In this document: positions 6,096 to 14,200 of the stretch, in pieces | How the letters are laid out: the number at the start of each line of letters is the position of its first letter | How positions within the stretch are numbered: position 1 is the stretch's first letter | IMG/VR virus record: IMGVR_UViG_3300042907_001513 | Span: 1 to 28,954 of that record | Strand: one strand, 5' to 3' | Length of the DNA stretch: 28,954 nucleotides | Source: a virus | Made by a program: the position numbers and the translations under genes | The notes under the pieces: model-generated | Told to the model about the DNA's origin: nothing | Databases searched by the model: none | Seen by the model: the letters and a program-made list of their open reading frames with translations, nothing else

Positions 6096-6780
6096 TCACA
6101 CAATCTCCAATTTTTACTTTAATATTTCCAGAAATACTTATTCTATAGTCGTCAGAAGTATAAAATGGATAAACACTATGATTTAACCAGGATGGAAACA
6201 TTACCATAGTTCCCTCCCAAGTTTTATCTATAAACAAAGGCAAAGTCTCCATTTCCCCATCTGGAGAGATGAACTGAAATTCAAATAAAGAATTTAAGGA
6301 TTCATTTGAATTTTTACAATTTTTATGATTTAACTCATTTGTTAAATCATAAGGAATACGCATCCAAATTACAAATGAATAATCTCCTGCGTGAGAATGT
6401 CTTGGATTAAATTCGTATTTTTTTTGTAAGTTAATCCAAAGACTTTCAAGTTCATAATTAACTTCCTTCTCAAAAAAATCACTATCGTGGTCAAATTTTT
6501 TGACAGGATTTAATTGCTCATCCTCTATTACTTGAAAATAACCTTTAGCAACCTCAATGGAAAAATCCTCAATTAAATGTGAGGATTTAGTGGAAAGTTT
6601 ATATTCTTCTTCAATATTTCCCGCCAAGTATTCATTCCATTTTTTAAGATTAGATTTATTCTCCAAAATAAAATCTACATCTTCATTTATTTTTTCAAGT
6701 ATATCCTCAGGAACTTTTGTCCTAACATAGTATAAGGATGTGATTGGTTCGGCATATATTTTTAATTGCTCTTGGTTCAT
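6088..6780 (-). CDS. Putative 2OG-Fe(II) oxygenase, phage 'Oxy_5'-like, 230 aa
   Basis: First gene of the oxygenase operon. A long, highly charged N-terminal region (about 1-120) precedes the catalytic part: NPRHSHAGDYSFVIWMRIP with H128 and H130, then MVMFPSWLNHSVYPF with H201 and DYR213ISISGN. This order (H-x-H, FPSWL-x-H, R-x-S-x-S) is typical of the oxygenase group common in T4-like cyanophages. The gene is strikingly AT-rich, as is the whole operon, in contrast with the helicase just upstream. A TATAAT with a TGn extension lies 23 bases before the ATG. The target is unknown; DNA, nucleotide, protein or small-molecule hydroxylation are all possible. Confidence 0.82.
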   Translation of the reverse strand: MNQEQLKIYAEPITSLYYVRTKVPEDILEKINEDVDFILENKSNLKKWNEYLAGNIEEEYKLSTKSSHLIEDFSIEVAKGYFQVIEDEQLNPVKKFDHDSDFFEKEVNYELESLWINLQKKYEFNPRHSHAGDYSFVIWMRIPYDLTNELNHKNCKNSNESLNSLFEFQFISPDGEMETLPLFIDKTWEGTMVMFPSWLNHSVYPFYTSDDYRISISGNIKVKIGDCVNG

Positions 6781-6802
6781 ATCTAATTAACTTCATCATC
6801 TA

Positions 6803-6808
6803 ATTATA
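6803..6808 (-). promoter_or_regulatory. Extended -10 (TGGTATAAT) of the oxygenase operon
   Basis: On the minus strand TGG precedes a perfect TATAAT, the extended -10 form that can work without a good -35; none is seen (AGCACC at 17 bases). It lies in the 33-base gap after the helicase stop at 6814 and before the ATG at 6780. Confidence 0.5.
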
Positions 6809-6813
6809 CCACA

Positions 6814-8049
6814 TCAGCGGGTGATGGTGCTGATTGCCACGTCACCCTTCTGGAAGATAATGTCCACCACGTTCTGGACCTTCTGTGCGGTGCTCGTAGA
6901 TGCCTTGTCAAAGGTCGGGCAGACCACCAGACCATAGGATTTGGTGTAGGAGTCCAGAGCACCCGCCTGAAGGGCACCAGAGCGGATCCCAGCGGCATCC
7001 TGGGGGTGCAGGCGCAGCGTCCTACCGACCGTTTGACCGATGCCCACGATGTCCATAGAACGCATAAACACAACCGCTTCCAGAGCAGAGATGTTGATGC
7101 CTTCTGCCAGAATGCTGTGATGAAGAACCACAAACTTCTTGTCGGCATCCTTACCCCACTCATTCAGAGTGTCAAAGAACACCTCACGGTTGACTTTCTG
7201 ACCGTCAATAAATGCACCGTGCTTGGAAGTAATGTGCATCACGGAATAACCCTCTTCTGCCAGTTGTTCGGCAAAGTCAGATTCGGACAGAAGTTGAATG
7301 ATATTCTTGGTAGTCTTGGCACAAATCAGAATCTTATCAACAGGATTATCCTGAATAATCTCAAGCAGATACTCACAGTCCCGTTGACCCACATCCTCAC
7401 CTTTGATGGAAAGACGAAGTTGCTTGGCAATCACCTTAGGAGGAATGATATAACCGTTCTGCACCAGTTGAGGAGCAGGAACCTTGGCAATAATCTGACC
7501 GTAAACATCAACGTCATTCATACCTGCCTTACCCACAACGGTAGAATATTTGGGAGTTGCGGTGAAGAAATAGCAACGCTTTGCCTCCGCAGAAAAATGC
7601 TCTACGGCAGGAAAGAAGTGACGTTGAATGCTATTGTGTGCCTCGTCAAAGTAGATCGTATCCACATCCACATCTGCCTTGGCAAGTTGACCCAAAGAGT
7701 TGTAGGTGGTGAAAATCAGTTTGTTCTGAGTGCTGCTATTGACAAACCAATTGATTTTTGAAGGATTGGTAGAAACAAAGTGATGAGTCTCACCACTATG
7801 AACGTGCATCACGGCAGCATTCGTGATAAACTCAAGATACTCAGAAGAAAGTTGTTCGGCAAGCAGAATGCGAGGAGCAACCACAACAATCACTTTGTTG
7901 GTGGCATTCTCAAACTGCTTCGAAGCATCAAAGATACCAACGTTGGTTTTACCACCGCCGGTAGGGAACACACAAATACCTTTAGAATGCTGCTGGAGAG
8001 CATCAAGGGCATCTTGCTGGTGAGGACGAAGTTGAATCACGAATCTCAT
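6814..8049 (-). CDS. DEAH-type superfamily 2 DNA/RNA helicase, 411 aa
   Basis: An ATP-dependent helicase with all the SF2 motifs in order: RPHQ at 8-11, Walker A PTGGGKT at 29-35, motif Ia APRILLAEQ at 58-66, Walker B DEAH at 135-138, motif III TAT at 163-165, motif V AEGINI at 315-320 and motif VI QTVGRTLR at 339-346. The layout is that of phage helicases related to UvsW and to type III restriction/RecG-like enzymes; I cannot tell whether it is the UvsW orthologue because 411 residues is shorter than T4 UvsW and no N-terminal accessory domain is seen. It likely remodels forked or recombining DNA during replication. Own -10 box at 8064-8069; the oxygenase operon follows after 33 bases. Confidence 0.9.
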   Translation of the reverse strand: MRFVIQLRPHQQDALDALQQHSKGICVFPTGGGKTNVGIFDASKQFENATNKVIVVVAPRILLAEQLSSEYLEFITNAAVMHVHSGETHHFVSTNPSKINWFVNSSTQNKLIFTTYNSLGQLAKADVDVDTIYFDEAHNSIQRHFFPAVEHFSAEAKRCYFFTATPKYSTVVGKAGMNDVDVYGQIIAKVPAPQLVQNGYIIPPKVIAKQLRLSIKGEDVGQRDCEYLLEIIQDNPVDKILICAKTTKNIIQLLSESDFAEQLAEEGYSVMHITSKHGAFIDGQKVNREVFFDTLNEWGKDADKKFVVLHHSILAEGINISALEAVVFMRSMDIVGIGQTVGRTLRLHPQDAAGIRSGALQAGALDSYTKSYGLVVCPTFDKASTSTAQKVQNVVDIIFQKGDVAISTITR

Positions 8050-8063
8050 TTGCGTATGAAACT

Positions 8064-8069
8064 ATTATA
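8064..8069 (-). promoter_or_regulatory. -10 box TATAAT of the helicase gene
   Basis: Perfect TATAAT on the minus strand, 14 bases before the ATG at 8049 and directly after the terminator at 8075-8099. No convincing -35: the region falls in the stem. Same layout as the cassette at 3161-3204, where bases around the -10 (TATAATA-TT-CATAC-CAA) are also shared. Confidence 0.5.
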
Positions 8070-8074
8070 ACAGC

Positions 8075-8099
8075 AAAAAGGGGTCTCACAGGACCCCTT
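8075..8099 (-). terminator. Rho-independent terminator after the structural block
   Basis: On the minus strand AAGGGGTC pairs perfectly with GACCCCTT (8 base pairs, 6-base loop) and is followed by TTTTT. It stands between the 673-aa structural gene and the helicase and so separates the late block from the non-structural genes. Confidence 0.8.
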
Positions 8100-8110
8100 G
8101 TGCCAGTTCT
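8094..8110 (-). repeat. Copy 3 of shared intergenic repeat (17 bases)
   Basis: Plus-strand ccccttgtgccagttct, identical over 17 bases to 4354-4370 and over 15 to 3190-3204. It supplies the upstream arm of the terminator stem. Confidence 0.8.
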
Positions 8111-8150
8111 TAAAGTGTCCTAGTATCTCATCTTCAACGGAGACAAACCT

Positions 8151-8179
8151 AGTCTACAGAGATTTAGAGATTATGTCAA
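8151..8179 (-). promoter_or_regulatory. Candidate promoter, TTGACA-17-TAGACT
   Basis: TTGACA (8174-8179) with a 17-base spacer and a weaker -10, TAGACT (8151-8156), just after the 673-aa gene. A transcript from here would meet the terminator at 8075-8099 before the helicase, so it may be a relic or a conditional start. Confidence 0.35.
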
Positions 8180-8183
8180 GCCC

Positions 8184-10205
8184 CTATGGAACTAAAACTG
8201 TACTAAGAACTCCTGCATTACTTACAATTAATCTGTACTTAGTTCCATTAGCAGATGTGAGAATTAAACCAGTAGAAGTGTTTATACCAACAGAAACATC
8301 GCCACTAATCACTCTTGCAGGTCCGTTTACCAGTAATCTTGTTCCTAAGGGATTATCTACGTTTGTGGTTCCAATACCGACTGTACCAAAAACTGTGTCT
8401 ACTTCTGAGGCATCAATACCAAGACCAAATCTAATTGAAGTTGTTCCAATTCCTATTCCAGATGAATTAATAACTACGGCATCTTCTGGATTGATTAAAT
8501 AATCACCACCAATATGTAAAGGTTGTAATGGATTTGTATTTCCAATACCAATTCTTTGGTCAAAAAATCCATGATTAGTAACATTAATATCAAAGAAAGT
8601 TGATATTCCCGAAGTTGCATTTACATTTTCATCACCTCCACCCATGATTTGATTTCCATTAGCATCAAGAAGTCCGGATTGACCTTCTAAAATATAAAGT
8701 GTTCTAACACTCGTACTGGTTGCTGCTCCAGTTGCAACAATATTTTGAGATACATTTAAAGAAGAAACACTTACATTTCCAGAAACTTGAAGTTTACTTG
8801 TAGGATTCGTAACACCAATTCCAAGATTTCCTCCATAAGTTAGCGTCATTAATGGACTACTGATATTAGAAGAATCTGGTCCATACAACCAATTAAAATT
8901 ACCAGTTCCTACTCCAGCAGCACCATAATGTAAATAGTAATTCAAATTTCCAGTATCATAATTAATAATATCTAAAGACTTAGTTGTACTGGATGGATAT
9001 AGACCAGAAGTATTTCCAAACCTTAGAGCACCATTACTTCCGGTAAGAGTTATGTCTCTACCTACTGCAACAATTGCTTCTGCAGTATCACTCGTAACTT
9101 GTAATCTAGATGCAGAACTTCTTCTAATGTGAATATCAGAAGAAGGAGAGTTTGTACCTACTCCAATTGATTCTGCATAAAGTCTGGTGGAAACTGTTGA
9201 GATTCCAATTGAAGAAGTTTGAGATGCAATATGTGTAATACTTACTCTTGCATCAGAAGTTAAATCTCTTGCCGTACTAGCAATACCAACTACATTACCA
9301 GTAAGTTGCCCAACAAATCTAGATGCTGTTACAATACCAGCAGAAGCAGTAATACCTCCAGAATTAATTGTAACTCCACTACCAACAACAATACTTGTTG
9401 CGGTTGCGCTTCCTAGTACAGGAGTTACAAGAGTTGGTGAGGTCGCAAATACATTCGCACCACTACCAGTTTCATCAGATAGTGCCGCTGCTAATTGTGA
9501 TGATGTAAAAGAACCTAATGATGTTGTGGTATTATTGGATGTAATCGCACCCGTTAAATTTGGTATATTGGTTGTTGTGGAGGCAGTACCAGTTAGGTTT
9601 CCAACAAAACTAGTTGCCGTAACAATACCACCACTAATTGTGACACCAGTTCCTACTTTAAGTGTGGAGAAAGTAGAAATACCATTTGAATTTACATTTC
9701 CTGTTAGGTTTCCAACAAAACTAGGTGCAGTTAGTATTCCAGTTGTGTTTACATTTCCAGTAAGTGCATCAATAGATAATCCATTTCCAGTAATAGGATC
9801 TTGACCCACCTGTAAAGAATAATTTGGAATATCTGTTCCTATACCTACTTTTGATGTAGTGGAAATAGTTCCTGCGCTAATATACCATCCATCAACCGCA
9901 ATTGCATAAATGCTAGTCAATCCAACGGCACTTCCATAAAATGCCGTGGCACTTACAATTCCCGTAGAGGCATTAAGTGTAATTCCTGAACCAACCCTTA
10001 CATTACTATAAAAAGTAGAAATTCCTGTGATTGTCAGATTCGTTGCCGTAACTAATCCAGTAACCTTTGCGGTTCCGTGAACATCCAAAAACTCTCTAGG
10101 AATTGATGTTCCAATTCCAACCAGACCATTTGCATTTACAATAAAGTTGTCATTATCAACCTGAACTCCATTTCTAAAGTTAAATGACTTGTTATAATTT
10201 GCCAT
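8184..10205 (-). CDS. Virion structural / tail-fibre-like protein, 673 aa
   Basis: A Ser/Thr/Gly/Asn-rich repetitive protein of the type found in cyanomyovirus tail regions. It opens with MANYNKSFNFRNGVQVDNDNF and carries about seven degenerate copies of a G-I-G-T-x-x-P-x-x-x-L-x-V-x-G unit, for example VGIGTSIPREFLDVHG near residue 29 and LGIGVTNPTSKLQVSG near 463. Between these are 'SFVGNLTG' strands. Such units occur in trimeric beta-structured fibre shafts. There is no S74 chaperone at its C-terminus, unlike its two large relatives here. An AATAAATA late-promoter-like motif lies 18 bases before the ATG. It sits downstream of the gp38-like adhesin gene. A distal tail/fibre role is inferred. 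Confidence 0.8.
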   Translation of the reverse strand: MANYNKSFNFRNGVQVDNDNFIVNANGLVGIGTSIPREFLDVHGTAKVTGLVTATNLTITGISTFYSNVRVGSGITLNASTGIVSATAFYGSAVGLTSIYAIAVDGWYISAGTISTTSKVGIGTDIPNYSLQVGQDPITGNGLSIDALTGNVNTTGILTAPSFVGNLTGNVNSNGISTFSTLKVGTGVTISGGIVTATSFVGNLTGTASTTTNIPNLTGAITSNNTTTSLGSFTSSQLAAALSDETGSGANVFATSPTLVTPVLGSATATSIVVGSGVTINSGGITASAGIVTASRFVGQLTGNVVGIASTARDLTSDARVSITHIASQTSSIGISTVSTRLYAESIGVGTNSPSSDIHIRRSSASRLQVTSDTAEAIVAVGRDITLTGSNGALRFGNTSGLYPSSTTKSLDIINYDTGNLNYYLHYGAAGVGTGNFNWLYGPDSSNISSPLMTLTYGGNLGIGVTNPTSKLQVSGNVSVSSLNVSQNIVATGAATSTSVRTLYILEGQSGLLDANGNQIMGGGDENVNATSGISTFFDINVTNHGFFDQRIGIGNTNPLQPLHIGGDYLINPEDAVVINSSGIGIGTTSIRFGLGIDASEVDTVFGTVGIGTTNVDNPLGTRLLVNGPARVISGDVSVGINTSTGLILTSANGTKYRLIVSNAGVLSTVLVP

Positions 10206-10222
10206 CTCGGAGACTTTTTAAG

Positions 10223-10230
10223 TATTTATT
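10223..10230 (-). promoter_or_regulatory. Late-promoter-like AATAAATA
   Basis: One mismatch to the T4 late -10 TATAAATA, in the 36-base gap before the 673-aa structural gene at 10205. Confidence 0.4.
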
Positions 10231-10241
10231 GAGTTTATTAA

Positions 10242-11216
10242 TTAAGTAGGGTTAGTGTTATAAATTATTGGTCCAACTATGGATCCCCCGACATTTGATA
10301 TAGATGTTCCGCTTCCATCATTGTAGATAATAATTGCTCTTCCTTGAGATCCTCCCACATTTCCACTTCCATTACCACCATTGCCGCCGTTAGATCCACC
10401 AGCACCGGCAAAATTTCCGGCACCACCGCCAGCTCCTCCGGGTGTAAGTCCACCACCTCCACCAGGGCTTCCATTATTACTTGCGCCGCCGCCAGCAGCG
10501 CCGCCTGCACCACCGGGGAATCCAGATCCTCCCCCACCTCCAGCACCCGCTGTACGTACTTCTGTTCTACGTCTTGTAATAGACCCTGTTCTTCTTGATT
10601 GATTGGTCCAAGAACCACCACCACCACCACCTCCACCAGATTGAATGTAACCTCTATTTGTAACAACAGTTGGATATTGAATTCCTAAGGCACTACTTCC
10701 ATTACCACCTGGGGTTGAATTAATAAGGCTACTATCTGCTCCTTTTCCCCCATTTCCTCCAGAACCATAAAGTTGCCCACTTGGACCAATTTCAAGTTCT
10801 AATTGCGTATTCCCTTCCCATCCTCCAGTTGCCAGTGCGACATTATTAATTGAACCTAAATCAGAACCAATAATACTATTTACATTAATAATAACTCTTG
10901 TATTTGCACTACTTGGTGGTCTAGTTTTAAATCCACCAATCACGGTTACATTTTGATTATTATATCTAACACGAGCTGTCTGTCTTGTAGAAAAGTTTGG
11001 AATTGAATGAAGATCGACGACAACATTTAATTTTTTGGAATAAAAATTACTAAATCCAATTTGACCTGATTGTGGAATTCCAGTATCTAAAGGAAGGTTT
11101 GATAATGTTCCAACAGTTTGACTAACTCGGTAAGCTCCTAGATTTTTTCCTGTAGGTATACCAAACTCATTCGAAATTTGAGAGAAGGAAATAGGTCCTG
11201 ATGCCTGTAGTGTCAT
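10242..11216 (-). CDS. Glycine-rich gp38-like adhesin, 324 aa
   Basis: The N-terminus (MTLQASGPISFSQISNEFG) is a module common at the start of cyanophage distal-tail proteins. Residues about 60-140 form beta strands. From about 145 the protein is dominated by glycine motifs, including a run of nine Gly near residue 195 and blocks such as PGGAGGAAGGGASNNGSPGG, then ends QGRAIIIYND followed by a hydrophobic tail. This matches the architecture of T-even/S16-type gp38 adhesins, in which poly-glycine type II helices pack into a sandwich and the loops between set receptor specificity; that is known for S16 gp38 and inferred here. An arginine-rich loop (RRTGSITRRRTEVR, about 208-221) interrupts the Gly blocks. 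AAGGAG for this gene lies inside the last codons of the preceding one. Confidence 0.75.
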   Translation of the reverse strand: MTLQASGPISFSQISNEFGIPTGKNLGAYRVSQTVGTLSNLPLDTGIPQSGQIGFSNFYSKKLNVVVDLHSIPNFSTRQTARVRYNNQNVTVIGGFKTRPPSSANTRVIINVNSIIGSDLGSINNVALATGGWEGNTQLELEIGPSGQLYGSGGNGGKGADSSLINSTPGGNGSSALGIQYPTVVTNRGYIQSGGGGGGGGSWTNQSRRTGSITRRRTEVRTAGAGGGGGSGFPGGAGGAAGGGASNNGSPGGGGGLTPGGAGGGAGNFAGAGGSNGGNGGNGSGNVGGSQGRAIIIYNDGSGTSISNVGGSIVGPIIYNTNPT

Positions 11217-11218
11217 CT

Positions 11219-14200
11219 TTACTTAACTCCTTTAAGTTCGTTGATTTCTGCTTTGAGTTCCTTAATTGCCTCAATCAATAGAGGAACAAGTTTTTCATAA
11301 CGAACTGCAAGATAACCATTATCTCTAGTGGTTACTGCTTCTGGAAGTACTTCTAGGATTTCTTGTGCGACAACACCAACATCGGAACCTTCTTTTTCCG
11401 ACTTCTCATTCCAATCAAATGTATTGCCACTGATTGAAAGTACCTTATCAAGAGCATTAGGAATTGGAGTAATATTATCTTTGAGTCTTTGGTCTGAAGT
11501 AAAGAATGCCGTGATGTCTCCAGTTACACTGAGATTGCCACTTGGATCAAGAATCATTCTTACAGTGAAATTATTTGCCCCATCATGAGTATACCATCTA
11601 TGTGTTGTTCCATCTTGTTGAAATGCACATCCAGGAGTTCCATCAGAAACCCAATTAGTACCATTCCACCATGTATTATTTGCTAAATGCGTATAATTTG
11701 ACCCATCGCCAGAGGATAGATAAGCATTTCCAACTCTTATACGAAGATTATTTGAAACATCCACATTTGAATTAAGTGTAGTAGTTCCAGAAACAGTAAG
11801 ATTATCATCAATCGTTGTAGTACCACCAGCAGAATCAATTGTTAAGTCTCCCGTAGAAGTATCAATCTCATTATCGCCAGCAATTCCAATACGAATATTG
11901 TCAATTGTTGCTCCAGCATTGGCATCTAGAAGACCTGATAATGTTGCTGAACTAAGAGTTGTTGCACCAGTAACTCCCAAAGTACCATTGACGCTCAGAT
12001 CATCATCAATTGTTGTGGTTCCACCAGCAGAATCAATTGTTAAGTTTCCTGTGGAAGTATCAATTTCATTATCACCAGCAACACCTATTCTTACGTTATC
12101 AATTGTTGCACCGCCATTGGCGTCTAGAAGACCGGTGAGAGTAGAAGTTCCACTGACGCTCAGATCATCATCAATTGTTGTGGTTCCACCAGCAGAATCA
12201 ATTGTTAAGTTTCCTGTGGAAGTATCAATTTCATTATCACCAGCAACACCTATTCTTACGTTATCAATTGTTGCACCGCCATTGGCGTCTAGAAGACCGG
12301 TGAGAGTAGAAGTTCCACCAACATTTAAATTCTTGACAATACCAACACCACCACTTACAACGAGTGCTCCGTTTGTGGTAGTTGTGGATTGAGTTGTGTC
12401 ACTAACCTTTAATTGTGACTTAGCATTTACTGCAGCAGTAAGTTTAACTTCTTTATTGAATGTAACCGGACCATCAAACTGAGAAAGAATTGTACCAGAG
12501 TTTCCACCCTCAACAACAAGTCTTTCCTTAATTGTAACCTCATCAAATACCGCACTTAATCTAGATGGGTCTTCACCGGTAATCGTTGGAATTGGATTAT
12601 CATAAGTAACTTCTTCACCAGTTGCGGATGATGTCTTACGATTACCTACAAATAAGTCTCCATTATTGTTCATACCAGTATAAACAACAATACCACCAGA
12701 CCTTTCTTGAGATTGTACCAAGAACTCTTCTCTTTCGGTTAAGGTTACGGTCTGAACCTGAGGCAATCCGGTTGAGTAGTTTCCGGGACCATAACCAAGA
12801 TATTCAAAAGTATGACCTGATGCCCTAACGATAGAAGGTCTTCTAAACTCAATTGAGATTGGATTAATCTTTCTAATAAGTGAACCATTATCATGAGCGG
12901 TTTGTCTTGTGGCAAGAGATCCACGAATCACCGTAATAGAACTTGAAGATAGAGTGCTACTTGCAACTCTCATAATCTCTTCATCAATCTGAATATAAGA
13001 ACCAAGTGGGAATCTCTTGGTAATTGCGTCTGCTCCTACAGGGCTTGAAACTGCAATTAGAGTATCAGTAGTACTAATTCCGGCACTGGCAACAAGAGTT
13101 TCCTTATCAAATAAAGGAACACTTCGTACTCCTAGATTCTCCGCAGAAGAATCAGAACTTGCATCATTTGCCGACAGTCCGTGCTTCAGAATATATCCAT
13201 TATTGGAACTATTGATAGAAGGAGTAAGTGATGTAAATGAAGTAGTACTAATTCTATCCTTTACAATATAATCACCTAGATTATTATTTGAAGAATCAAT
13301 AACTCTAAATCTATTACCGGCAACTAGTCCGTGAGGTGCATAGCAATTGAAGGTTCTTATACCAACGCTGCTAGAATAAGTGGTTGTCTGAATCTGTACA
13401 GAAGGTCCAACAACAAAGGCATATTGAGATGTGGTAATAACAGGGTCACCCGTAGTTCTGGCAATAGAAATCTGATTGTCTGCAGAAACTGCCGTAATAC
13501 GATGATAAGTATCGGAAGTTGTACCGGCACCAGTAAATTGAACCACATTACCAATTGCCGTTGTAATTCCTGATGTGGCAACATTAAATCTGGCAGAACC
13601 ATTACCATTACCTATTACAGAAGAATCAAAATATAAACCGTTAGCTCCAGAACCGGCAGAATAACCAGATCCAGAAGAAACAATATCGGCAGAAGCAACC
13701 GCTCCACTGATATGAACAACAACATTTGCGGTTGCTCCCCTCCAAGTTCCAGTCTGAGAACCGTTTAGAAGTTTGACATTTTGATATGTTCCTGGAGTAT
13801 AAGTGGCACCACCATCTAAAGTGCTACAGGTTACAATACCAGCAAGACCGTGCTCTCTGGCAAAGGTAATCGTTGCACTTGATGTAGAACTAGAAACAGA
13901 GGAAACATCAAGACCAACATTTAAACTTGTAAGTAAGGCATCACTAGACTCTTTGGTAATGCTCTTCTTAAGGTCATTTGTTACAACATCTCCAATCGGA
14001 GACCTTTTAGCAAATGTCTTGGCAGATGTTGGAGTATCATTAATATTATCTCTATCCAACTGAGGATACAAGTCAACAACATTTTGACTATACTTGATAT
14101 TTGTAAACTCGGTTGGAACTGCCTTATCCGCACTTAAGACATAGAGGTGATAAACCCCATCCTGAACATTTTCAATATATGGTGTGATTACCTCATTTCT

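Noticed and set aside
4370-6780. Idea that the oxygenases hydroxylate proline in the collagen-like fibre
   Set aside because: The repeats hold only four prolines and just one at the Y position, so this substrate is not supported; kept only as a contrast in the findings.
7006-7761. Plus-strand frame of 251 codons opposite the helicase
   Set aside because: The minus strand here encodes all helicase motifs; the plus frame shows no recognisable protein and no ribosome binding site or promoter.
8098-8502. Plus-strand frame of 134 codons at the end of the structural block
   Set aside because: Antisense to the 3' end of the 673-aa gene and starts inside the terminator; no coding features.
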